A DNA stretch of 13,441 nt from Coemansia sp. RSA 922. Lineage: Eukaryota > Kickxellomycota > Kickxellomycetes > Kickxellales > Kickxellaceae. Shown one piece after another: positions 7,006 through 13,441 of this stretch (position 1 is its first letter; each line of letters begins with the position of its first letter). A program made the position numbers and the translations under genes. Location of the stretch: the NCBI GenBank assembly GCA_027577415.1, contig JANBQS010000691.1:1-13441 (forward strand), read 5' to 3'. The notes below the pieces were generated by a model. That model was not told where the DNA came from. It did no database searches and worked only from the letters and a program-made list of their open reading frames with translations.

Positions 7006-10000
7006 ATGGCGCGCGCACTAAAACTGGCCGAGGTTGAGCGTATCCCGATTCTCGGGACTGAGAGTATCGTATGCGGGTTCCATCTCGTAGACTACATCTG
7101 GACCGACATATTTAGCAGCCTCCCAGCAGCCTCCACGTACGTCCTGATAACGGACACTAACCTCGCCAAGCTCTACCTTTTAAAGTACCAAGAGAGCTTC
7201 CAAGTGGCGTGGGCGCACCACAACCAGGCCTCTGCGGCGCCACGTTTGCTCACGCATGTCCTCCCTCCCGGAGAGCTGAGTAAATCGCGTGCGACAAAGA
7301 GTGCTATCGAGGATTGGATGTTTAGCGAGAAATGCACTCGCGACACGATTGTTCTCGCACTGGGCGGCGGCGTTATCGGCGATCTCGTCGGATACGTAGC
7401 AGCTACTTTTATGCGCGGTGTTGGGTTCATCCAGATCCCCACTTCGCTTCTGGCTATGGTAGACTCGTCTATTGGCGGAAAGACTGCGGTCGACACACCT
7501 GCTGGCAAAAACTTGGTGGGATCGTTCTGGCAGCCGAAGAGGATTTACATGGATATGGCAGTACTCAGCACACTTCCTCCACGCGAGTTTTCCAACGGCA
7601 TGGCGGAGGTCATCAAGACTGCGGCGATTTGGGATTCGGCTGAGTTTGACGTACTCGAGTCTTCCAGTGTGGAGATCCGTCGCGCCGTGCTCAGTGGTAC
7701 GCAGGACGGGGATGCTGGTCTGACCTTGGCTACGAGATCGGCGGAGCAGACGTTGTTGCAGCGTGTGATTGCAGCGTCGGCGCGAGTCAAGGCGTACGTG
7801 GTGACTCACGATGAGAGAGAGTCGGGCATGCGTGGGCTTTTAAACTTTGGGCATACCATTGGGCATGCCATCGAGGCGATTCTGTCGCCCCAAGTGTTGC
7901 ACGGCGAGTGTGTGGCGGTCGGTTGTGTGTTGGAGGCTGAGGTGGCCAGGCGCATGGGTCATTTGAGCGAAGTCGGAGTGGCTCGGCTGGTGCGTTGCCT
8001 GCGTGCCTACGGGTTGCCTACGACGATGGACGACCCTCTGATCCGCGGACTAGCCAGCAGCGAGCAGTTGGCTGAGGTGCGCCCGCAGCGGCTGATGGAC
8101 GTCATGGGTGTGGATAAGAAGACTGTCGGTACTCAGAAGCGCCTGGTGGTGCTCAAGCAGCTGGGCGCCACGCTGGAGCTCAAGCCAACCAACGTCTCGG
8201 ATGCGCTGATCCTGGAGGTGATCTCTGCTGGAGTACTCGTAAAGCCAGTCGATGATGTTGCGGTGGCAGAGACTGTGGTTGTTCCGCCCGGAAGCAAGTC
8301 CATCTCCAACCGTGCTTTGCAGCTGGCAGCGCTGGGCAAGGGCGTTTGCAGGCTGCGCAATTTGCTGCACTCGGATGATACGCAAGTTATGATGGCAGCG
8401 CTACAGGCCATGGGCGGATGTGAGTTTGCGTGGGAGGATGGTGGCGATACGCTGGTAGTCACTGGCGGTGGCGGTGCACTCCACGCGCCAGCCACTGAGC
8501 TGTATTTGGGTAATGCGGGCACTGCGGCGCGGTTCCTTACGACCACTGTCAACCTCATCAACTCGGGCGGAGACTCAACCGTACTTACAGGCAACGCACG
8601 CATGAAGCTGCGCCCCTGCGCCCCACTAGTCGACGCATTGCGCGCCAACGGCTGCACCATCGACTACTGCGAGAAGCAAGGATCGCTGCCGCTCCGCGTC
8701 TCTCACTTTGGCGGCCGTGGTTTCCCCGGTGGGCGTATTCAACTGGCAGCGTCTGTCAGCTCGCAGTATGTGTCTTCTATTCTGCTGTGCGCGCCCTATG
8801 CGCAAGAGCCCGTCAGGCTGGAGCTCGTGGGTGGCAAAGTCATCTCCCAGCCGTATATCGATATGACGTTGGCGATGATGGCGCAGTTCGGCTGCCACGT
8901 GCAGAGGATCAGCGAGACCGAGTACTTGGTACCTATTGGCGCCTATGTGAACCCCGCCGAGTACGTCGTGGAGAGCGATGCGTCGTCGGCCACGTACCCA
9001 TTGGCCTTTGCTGCTATCACCGGCCGTCAATGCACTGTGCCCAATATCGGCTCAGCGTCGTTGCAAGGCGATGCGCGCTTTGCCGTCGATGTTTTGCGTC
9101 CCATGGGCTGCACCGTCGAGCAGACCGCCACATCCACCACGGTCCGTGGCCCGCCTCGTGGCCAGTTGCAGGCACTGGGCGATATTGATATGGAGCCCAT
9201 GACTGACGCCTTTTTGACTGCCTCTGTCCTCGCTGCTGTGGCTCCTGGTAATGGCGGCGTTACGCGCATCCGCGGTATTGCTAATCAGCACGTAAAGGAG
9301 TGCGATCGTATTCAGGCCATGTGCACAGAGCTGGCGCGCTTTGGCGTGTCGGCTGTTAACCATGCTGACGGTATCGACGTACATGCGCGCCCTATTGACG
9401 AGCTTACGAGTGCGACGCCTTCTGTCCACTGCTACGACGACCATCGTGTGGCTATGAGTTTCTCGGTACTCGCCTGTGTGGCTCCTGGTGGCGCTGAGCT
9501 TCGTGAGCGCAGATGTGTTGGCAAGACCTGGCCTCAGTGGTGGGACGTGTTGGCTCGTGATCTGGGCGCTCCTATCGCAGGCGCTGACCCCCAGGCCGAG
9601 CACATTGAGACTGAGACTGTCGCTGCCTCGTCGCCTAGTGTCGTCGTCATTGGCATGCGCGGTGCAGGCAAGTCTACGCTGAGCAAGGCTGCCGCTTCTG
9701 CCCTGGGTCTCACCTTTGTCGATATGGATGAGTACCTGGAACAGCAGGTCGGACAGACTATTCCCGAGATCATTGCCTCGGAGGGCGGATGGCCAGCATT
9801 CCGTGCTCACGAGTCCCGCCTCCTCGCCCAAGCCCTTACCAAGGACTTTGCCACTGGCGCCATCATCGCTTGCGGCGGCGGCGTGGTCGAGGCACCCGAT
9901 AACCGCGCTCTTTTGCAGCGTTATATGTCCAGCAACGGAGCAGTCATTTGCCTAACGCCCAATATGGACCAGGTTGCCGAGTTCCTTAGCCTTGACAAGA

Positions 10001-11706
10001 CGCGGCCCGCCTACGCCGCCGGAGATGCCCGCGACGTGTACGAGCGTCGCAAGCCGCTCTACAAGGAGGCCAGCAACTACGAGATTCTCGTCGACAAGAG
10101 GTTGCCGGGCGCCTGGCCAAAGATCGAGCAGGAGTTTGTCAGACTCGTGTCTTTTGCTTCGGGACGGGATTGCAACCGTGTGGATCTCGCTCACTCGTCG
10201 TATTTTGTCTCGTTGACTGCCAAGGATGTCGGAGAGTACCTGGAGAATGATCGTTTGGCTGCTGTTACTGCTGGTGCTCATGCTGTGGAGTTGCGCGCTG
10301 ACTTGTTGGCTGCCATCGATGAGGATGATGTGCTGGCTAAGGTGCAGTGGCAGTTCGCTATGCTACGCCATGCCACGTCGCTGCCAGTGGTGTTCACCGT
10401 ACGCACTGTGGCCCAGGGCGGCGCATTCCGCGGATCTGATGACCAGCGCCTGAGCATCCTACATGCTGCTATACGCTGGGGCGCCGAGTACGTCGACGTT
10501 GAAGTCGATATCCACGCTGCTGCTCTCTACGCCGCTCGCCGCAACTCGCTTATTATCGCCTCCCACCATGATCCTACTGGCAAGCAACTGCGCTGGTCCC
10601 AGTGCGAGTTCACTACCGAGATCCTGCACCGCGCACGGGCGTGTGGAGATATCGTCAAGCTCATCTCGTTTGCGAACCAGTGGTCCGACAATATGGACTG
10701 CCTCGAGTTTGTCAAGCGCCATCATTCGCTGGAAACGCCCTTGATTGCCTTGAACATGGGATATGAGGGCCAGATGTCTCGCGTTCTCTGCCCAGTGTTG
10801 ACACCTGTTACGCATCCACTGTTGGCGGCAAAGGCTGCTCCAGGGCAGATCTCTGTCCAGCAGATCAACGTCGTTAGGGCCACGGCTGGCTTGCTACCCG
10901 CGCGCAAAATGGCACTCTGTGGTACTCCCATTCAGCATTCGCCGAGTCCTGCTATGCACAACGCTGCGTTCTCTGCTCTGGGCCTGCCGCATGTCTACGG
11001 GCTCTTTGAGACTGCAGAGGCCAGCTCGCTAACCGATCTGTTTGCTGCTCCAGAGTTCGGAGGTGCCTCGATCACTATCCCGCTCAAGCAGTCTGTTATT
11101 CCGCTGCTCGACCAACTGACTCCCGCTGCCCGCCGTATTGGCGCAGTAAACACCGTCATCCCCGTGGGTGGAAAGCTCCTGGGAGATAATACCGATTACT
11201 TGGGTATAGTAGGATGCCTGCGTCGCTCACAAGTAACAGCGTTCCCAAAGGCTACGGCTCTCGTCGTGGGTGCTGGCGGAACCTCTCGTGCGGCGCTCTA
11301 TGCTCTTTATACTCTGGGCATTGGCTCCGTAATAGTCTATAACCGTACCGCACAGCGCGCCGACGAGCTAGTCGTCGAGTTCTCTGAGCTCTTTACGAGC
11401 CTGGTTGCTGTCTCTGATCTCACTGCCTTGGAGTCGCCGGATTACATTGTTGGCACTATACCTGCTAGCGATTTGGTCTACCCAGACTCGCTATTCGCTA
11501 AAGTAGGTGTGGCTTTGGATATGGCGTATAAACCACGCTGGACTCCCTTGCTAGAGTCCGCTCAGCGCCATGGATGGTCTGTAGTACCAGGCGTCGATGT
11601 CTTGATCGAGCAAGGTATCCACCAGTTGGAAAAGTGGACACATCTAACAGCGCCTACCAAAATCATGGCCGATGCTGTTTACACAAAGTACAACGCCGAT
11701 AACTAA
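7006..11706 (+). CDS. ARO1: Pentafunctional AROM polypeptide (shikimate pathway)
   Basis: This 1566-aa cytosolic enzyme carries out steps two to six of the shikimate pathway, from DAHP to EPSP. ATG at 7006 is used; the longer frame begins with GTG. (1) 3-dehydroquinate synthase, 1-405: GGG at 120-122, D126, K159, and Zn ligands E201, H283 and H299. (2) EPSP synthase, about 410-855: K431 in GSKSISNR, LGNAGTAAR to R509, D734, K764-E765-R768, D812-H813-R814. (3) Shikimate kinase, about 878-1050: Walker A GMRGAGKST (883-891, K889), D906/D908. (4) Type I dehydroquinase, about 1060-1285: H1188 and Schiff-base K1218. (5) Shikimate dehydrogenase, about 1300-1566: K1361, D1397 in DNTD, NADP-binding GAGGTS at 1422. 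Domain order and length match fungal AROM, and every key residue I checked is present, so all five activities are probably intact. The fusion is characteristic of fungi and some protists. The gene is intronless and GC-rich. A Gcn4-type site lies upstream, and the 3' end converges on the acyl-CoA-binding protein gene. Confidence 0.98.
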   Translation: MARALKLAEVERIPILGTESIVCGFHLVDYIWTDIFSSLPAASTYVLITDTNLAKLYLLKYQESFQVAWAHHNQASAAPRLLTHVLPPGELSKSRATKSAIEDWMFSEKCTRDTIVLALGGGVIGDLVGYVAATFMRGVGFIQIPTSLLAMVDSSIGGKTAVDTPAGKNLVGSFWQPKRIYMDMAVLSTLPPREFSNGMAEVIKTAAIWDSAEFDVLESSSVEIRRAVLSGTQDGDAGLTLATRSAEQTLLQRVIAASARVKAYVVTHDERESGMRGLLNFGHTIGHAIEAILSPQVLHGECVAVGCVLEAEVARRMGHLSEVGVARLVRCLRAYGLPTTMDDPLIRGLASSEQLAEVRPQRLMDVMGVDKKTVGTQKRLVVLKQLGATLELKPTNVSDALILEVISAGVLVKPVDDVAVAETVVVPPGSKSISNRALQLAALGKGVCRLRNLLHSDDTQVMMAALQAMGGCEFAWEDGGDTLVVTGGGGALHAPATELYLGNAGTAARFLTTTVNLINSGGDSTVLTGNARMKLRPCAPLVDALRANGCTIDYCEKQGSLPLRVSHFGGRGFPGGRIQLAASVSSQYVSSILLCAPYAQEPVRLELVGGKVISQPYIDMTLAMMAQFGCHVQRISETEYLVPIGAYVNPAEYVVESDASSATYPLAFAAITGRQCTVPNIGSASLQGDARFAVDVLRPMGCTVEQTATSTTVRGPPRGQLQALGDIDMEPMTDAFLTASVLAAVAPGNGGVTRIRGIANQHVKECDRIQAMCTELARFGVSAVNHADGIDVHARPIDELTSATPSVHCYDDHRVAMSFSVLACVAPGGAELRERRCVGKTWPQWWDVLARDLGAPIAGADPQAEHIETETVAASSPSVVVIGMRGAGKSTLSKAAASALGLTFVDMDEYLEQQVGQTIPEIIASEGGWPAFRAHESRLLAQALTKDFATGAIIACGGGVVEAPDNRALLQRYMSSNGAVICLTPNMDQVAEFLSLDKTRPAYAAGDARDVYERRKPLYKEASNYEILVDKRLPGAWPKIEQEFVRLVSFASGRDCNRVDLAHSSYFVSLTAKDVGEYLENDRLAAVTAGAHAVELRADLLAAIDEDDVLAKVQWQFAMLRHATSLPVVFTVRTVAQGGAFRGSDDQRLSILHAAIRWGAEYVDVEVDIHAAALYAARRNSLIIASHHDPTGKQLRWSQCEFTTEILHRARACGDIVKLISFANQWSDNMDCLEFVKRHHSLETPLIALNMGYEGQMSRVLCPVLTPVTHPLLAAKAAPGQISVQQINVVRATAGLLPARKMALCGTPIQHSPSPAMHNAAFSALGLPHVYGLFETAEASSLTDLFAAPEFGGASITIPLKQSVIPLLDQLTPAARRIGAVNTVIPVGGKLLGDNTDYLGIVGCLRRSQVTAFPKATALVVGAGGTSRAALYALYTLGIGSVIVYNRTAQRADELVVEFSELFTSLVAVSDLTALESPDYIVGTIPASDLVYPDSLFAKVGVALDMAYKPRWTPLLESAQRHGWSVVPGVDVLIEQGIHQLEKWTHLTAPTKIMADAVYTKYNADN

Positions 11707-11717
11707 ACGATATCAAG

Positions 11718-11723
11718 TTTATT
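11718..11723 (-). terminator. Poly(A) signal of the ACBP gene
   Basis: TTTATT on the plus strand reads AATAAA on the minus strand, 27 nt past the ACBP stop codon. It sits inside the 43-bp gap between the two convergent stops, so the ACBP transcript should end near or inside the last AROM codons. Confidence 0.5.
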
Positions 11724-11727
11724 TCTT

Positions 11728-11733
11728 AATAAA
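11728..11733 (+). terminator. Poly(A) signal of AROM
   Basis: AATAAA lies 21 nt after the AROM stop codon. Cleavage 10-30 nt downstream would fall at or within the ACBP stop codon region, so the two mRNAs are expected to overlap tail to tail. Confidence 0.55.
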
Positions 11734-11749
11734 TGAGTATGAATTAAAG

Positions 11750-12082
11750 TTACTCAGCGGTAGTGGCAGTGGGTTTGGCGTATTTCTCGTCCAAAGCAAC
11801 AACTAGATCAGCGTACTTCTGTTGCGCGTCTAGCTTAGTCATATCGCCGTTCTTTAGCCAAGCGTCGTATTTGGCCTTGCCCTTGAAGTCAAGCATACCG
11901 GGTCTAGCTGTAGTGTTCTTGCCAGCGAGTGCTTGCTTAAACAGTCCGTAGAGCGACAGCTGATCATCCTGGCTGACGTTCGGGGGAAGTTTCTTAGCGT
12001 CGACAGTGGCCTTTTCAAACTTTTCAAAAATGACCAGGTCCTCAGGAGTGAGCTTGGTCTTGTCAACGTCGGCGAGAGACAT
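11750..12082 (-). CDS. ACB1: Acyl-CoA-binding protein
   Basis: This small cytosolic protein (110 aa) binds medium and long-chain acyl-CoA esters and shuttles them between lipid enzymes. The usual ACBP is about 87 residues; this one has a roughly 17-residue N-terminal extension and a short Ala/Thr-rich tail. The four-helix fold is recognisable: LYGLFKQA (44-51), then RPGMLDFKGKAKYDAW (60-75), then KYADLV (89-94). With a 17-residue offset, the ligand-contact residues of bovine ACBP (Y28, K32, K54, Y73) correspond to Y45, K49, K71 and Y90. The usual Y31 is Phe48, a conservative change. No signal peptide or membrane segment is seen. The minus-strand leader is very pyrimidine-rich with a T11 run. 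The gene diverges from the PfkB kinase and converges on AROM. Confidence 0.95.
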   Translation of the reverse strand: MSLADVDKTKLTPEDLVIFEKFEKATVDAKKLPPNVSQDDQLSLYGLFKQALAGKNTTARPGMLDFKGKAKYDAWLKNGDMTKLDAQQKYADLVVALDEKYAKPTATTAE

Positions 12083-12315
12083 GGCTAAATTAGATTGGAA
12101 ATGATAAAAAAAAAAAGTAATAATAAAATATGAAGAAAAAAAGTGAAGTGAAGAAAGGAAAGAGGGACAATCTCATAGTCCTTGGCTTTTCCCCAAAATG
12201 TCGGGGTTAGGGTTGTGGCGTGAGGGCAGTTTACTTTTGATTACACGTGGAATCCAAGAAAAAATGGTGGCGTCACAGGGAAACTTTTCACCTCTTATTA
12301 GTAATACATTTTTCC
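12083..12315. promoter_or_regulatory. Divergent ACBP / PfkB-kinase promoter
   Basis: This 233-bp region serves both flanking genes. It contains a telobox-like TTAGGGTT (12207-12214), the site type bound by Tbf1-like factors in fungi, and a perfect E-box CACGTG (12244-12249). The ACBP-side leader (12101-12170) is purine-rich on the plus strand, hence CT-rich in the ACBP mRNA. CCCC/GGGG arms at 12191-12194 and 12203-12206 could form a weak hairpin next to the telobox. Roles are inferred from motif matches only. Confidence 0.5.
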
Positions 12316-13441
12316 ATGTCTTTGACTCACACCCAGCAACGCCACCACCGCTCCCACCCGATTTTATGTCTAGCACCTAATGCCGCCTATCAGACCACGT
12401 TGCTATTTGACCGGATATCGCTAGGCCAGGTCAACAGAGCCACCAAACAGACAAACTCTCTTGGAGGCAAAGGTACAAAAAAACAAAAAAAACCTATACA
12501 AACACATAGAAATCCAAGTTACAAACTAACATTGATATTGAACAAAAAAGTATAGGACAGAACTTTGCTATTGCCTCATTGGGATACACTGGGGTTTCTA
12601 CGCGCGTAACACTTCTCCAGATCCTAGGCGGTTCCACCAGCACCCAGATCGAAGCCCTAGAACGGCAACAGGGTATTGACTATATAACCATACACACATC
12701 GCAGCAAACCAGAACATGCACCACATGCCTAGACACAACCGGTATGACCGAGCTAGTCGGCATATCAGAAACCATTGATACCAATGCTGCAGTAGAGTTT
12801 GAGAATACCGCACTAGATATACTACGATCCAGCCATCCTCCTCAAGCACTAGCTGTCTGTGGCACGTTTCCACCGGGACTCTGCCCCGATGCAGTAGCTC
12901 GTATTATTGCTGCTACGAAATTGAGCAATGGAACTCTGGTGTTTGTAGATGCTGTCAAGGATATACAGCACACGTTGGCCACAGGATGTGTTGATGTACT
13001 CAAAATTAACTCCTCGGAGCTTTTCACTCTCGCCTCCACCCACGGCCCAGGAGACGTAGCTCAGGCCGCCACCGATCTAGCCCGTCGATTCTCTATTGAC
13101 GTTGTTGCGGTTACTGACGGTCCATCTGCTGCCTACCTGGTCGATACCAAGTCTTCGGAGCGCTATGAACTGCGCGTGCCTGAGTTGCTCAAGGACCTCG
13201 ACTACTATCTTGGCAAACCCACCGACAATAGCGGTCAGCTTGTACTCAATCCGCTGGGAGCCGGCGACACTTGCAGCGCCGTCATGCTCAACTCTCTGAT
13301 CGACGGCACCACTGCCGTTGATGCGTTTGCGCTGGGACTAGCCGCCGCCTCGGCATCTTGCCTGGTGCTCATGCCAAACTGTGTCTTTGATCTCTGTGCG
13401 ATGCAGCGTATCCTAGCCAGAATAGTCATTACCAAGCTATA
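12316..13441 (+). CDS. PfkB-family sugar-phosphate kinase, two exons, 3' partial
   Basis: Exon 1 is 12316-12472 and exon 2 runs from 12556 past the right edge, giving 347 residues in the window. The spliced product has the PfkB/ribokinase fold signatures. These are a first strand (ILCLAPNAAYQTTLLF, about 16-31), GGKGQN at 50-55 (substrate-binding loop, completed by splicing), VCGTFPPG in mid-protein, a KINSSEL segment, VTDGPSAAYLV, and GAGDTCSA with catalytic base Asp290. The overall pattern (APN...Q start, GGKGQN, KIN..EL) is closest to 1-phosphofructokinase/tagatose-6-phosphate kinase-type PfkB enzymes, which phosphorylate sugar phosphates with ATP. The true substrate is not clear. The first 15 residues (His/Arg-rich) precede the domain and look non-conserved. 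ATG at 12316 is the only plausible in-frame start. The end of the protein is missing. Codon use is fairly GC-rich in exon 2. Confidence 0.85.
12473..12555 (+). other. Spliceosomal intron in the PfkB gene
   Basis: This 83-nt intron starts with GTACAA after AAAG, has a perfect ACTAAC branch site (12525-12530) about 26 nt before the acceptor, and ends with TATAG. It is a phase 1 intron: G12472 joins G12556-A12557 to make a Gly codon, restoring GGKGQN exactly. Exon 1 and exon 2 lie in different frames, and exon 2 has no upstream ATG before an in-frame TAG, so splicing is needed. The donor is not the usual GTAAGT or GTATGT. Confidence 0.85.

Noticed and set aside
7180..7809. 209-codon minus-strand open frame antisense to the dehydroquinate synthase domain
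   Set aside because: It is a shadow of the conserved AROM coding strand, with no recognisable domain and an Arg/Ser-rich composition.
8530..8535. Phe510 at the EPSP synthase position where bacteria and plants have Pro (Pro101 in E. coli), a glyphosate-relevant site
   Set aside because: As far as I recall, fungal AROM proteins normally have Arg-Phe-Leu here, so it is a family trait and not a resistance mutation.
9052..9831. 259-codon minus-strand open frame antisense to AROM
   Set aside because: It lies wholly within AROM, which has all catalytic motifs. The translation is Arg/His/Ser-rich without domains, as expected opposite a GC-rich gene.
12264..12380. Plus-strand 38-codon frame beginning ATG 12264
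   Set aside because: It overlaps the kinase exon 1 in another frame, shows no domain, and exon 1 rebuilds a known motif on splicing.
1..13441. CRISPR arrays, insertion sequences, tRNA or rRNA genes
   Set aside because: No regularly spaced direct repeats, terminal inverted repeats with a transposase, or cloverleaf-like sequence with paired A and B boxes were seen on either strand.

Overview
The window looks like nuclear DNA from an intron-poor fungus. The evidence is a pentafunctional AROM (Aro1) polypeptide in one uninterrupted frame, compact genes, AATAAA-type poly(A) signals, pyrimidine-rich leaders, and one short GT-AG intron (83 nt) with an ACTAAC branch point. An early-diverging lineage (for example Kickxellomycotina) would fit, but this is only a guess from gene style. 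All starts given here are ATG codons.

Layout: (1) 1-231, left edge and 3' flank of the first gene. (2) 232-4518, minus strand, full-length ABCC-type (MRP/Ycf1-like) ABC transporter of 1428 aa. (3) 4519-6158, 1.64 kb with no convincing gene. It is AT-rich, with short hairpins, CCAAT and E-box words, and one start-less open frame (5674-5931) that may be an exon or relic. (4) 6159-6815, plus strand, METTL21/VCPKMT-like lysine methyltransferase of 218 aa. (5) 6816-7005, compact promoter holding a perfect Gcn4/CPC-type site. (6) 7006-11706, plus strand, complete AROM protein of 1566 aa with the catalytic motifs of all five shikimate-pathway activities. (7) 11707-11749, a 43-bp convergent gap with poly(A) signals for both strands. 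(8) 11750-12082, minus strand, acyl-CoA-binding protein of 110 aa. (9) 12083-12315, a 233-bp divergent promoter with a telobox and an E-box. (10) 12316-13441 and beyond, plus strand, a two-exon PfkB-family sugar-phosphate kinase cut by the right edge.

The genes do not form one pathway. They are ordinary, closely packed eukaryotic housekeeping genes: shikimate synthesis, acyl-CoA carriage, sugar phosphate phosphorylation, protein methylation and membrane export. AROM is the anchor. Its Gcn4-like site suggests general amino acid control, as known for ARO genes of other fungi. The most useful points for a second look are the hidden spliced PfkB gene, whose intron interrupts the GGKG motif, the roughly 45-residue insertion in NBD2 of the transporter, and the regulatory words in the two compact promoters. 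I found no clear evidence for a new multi-gene system.
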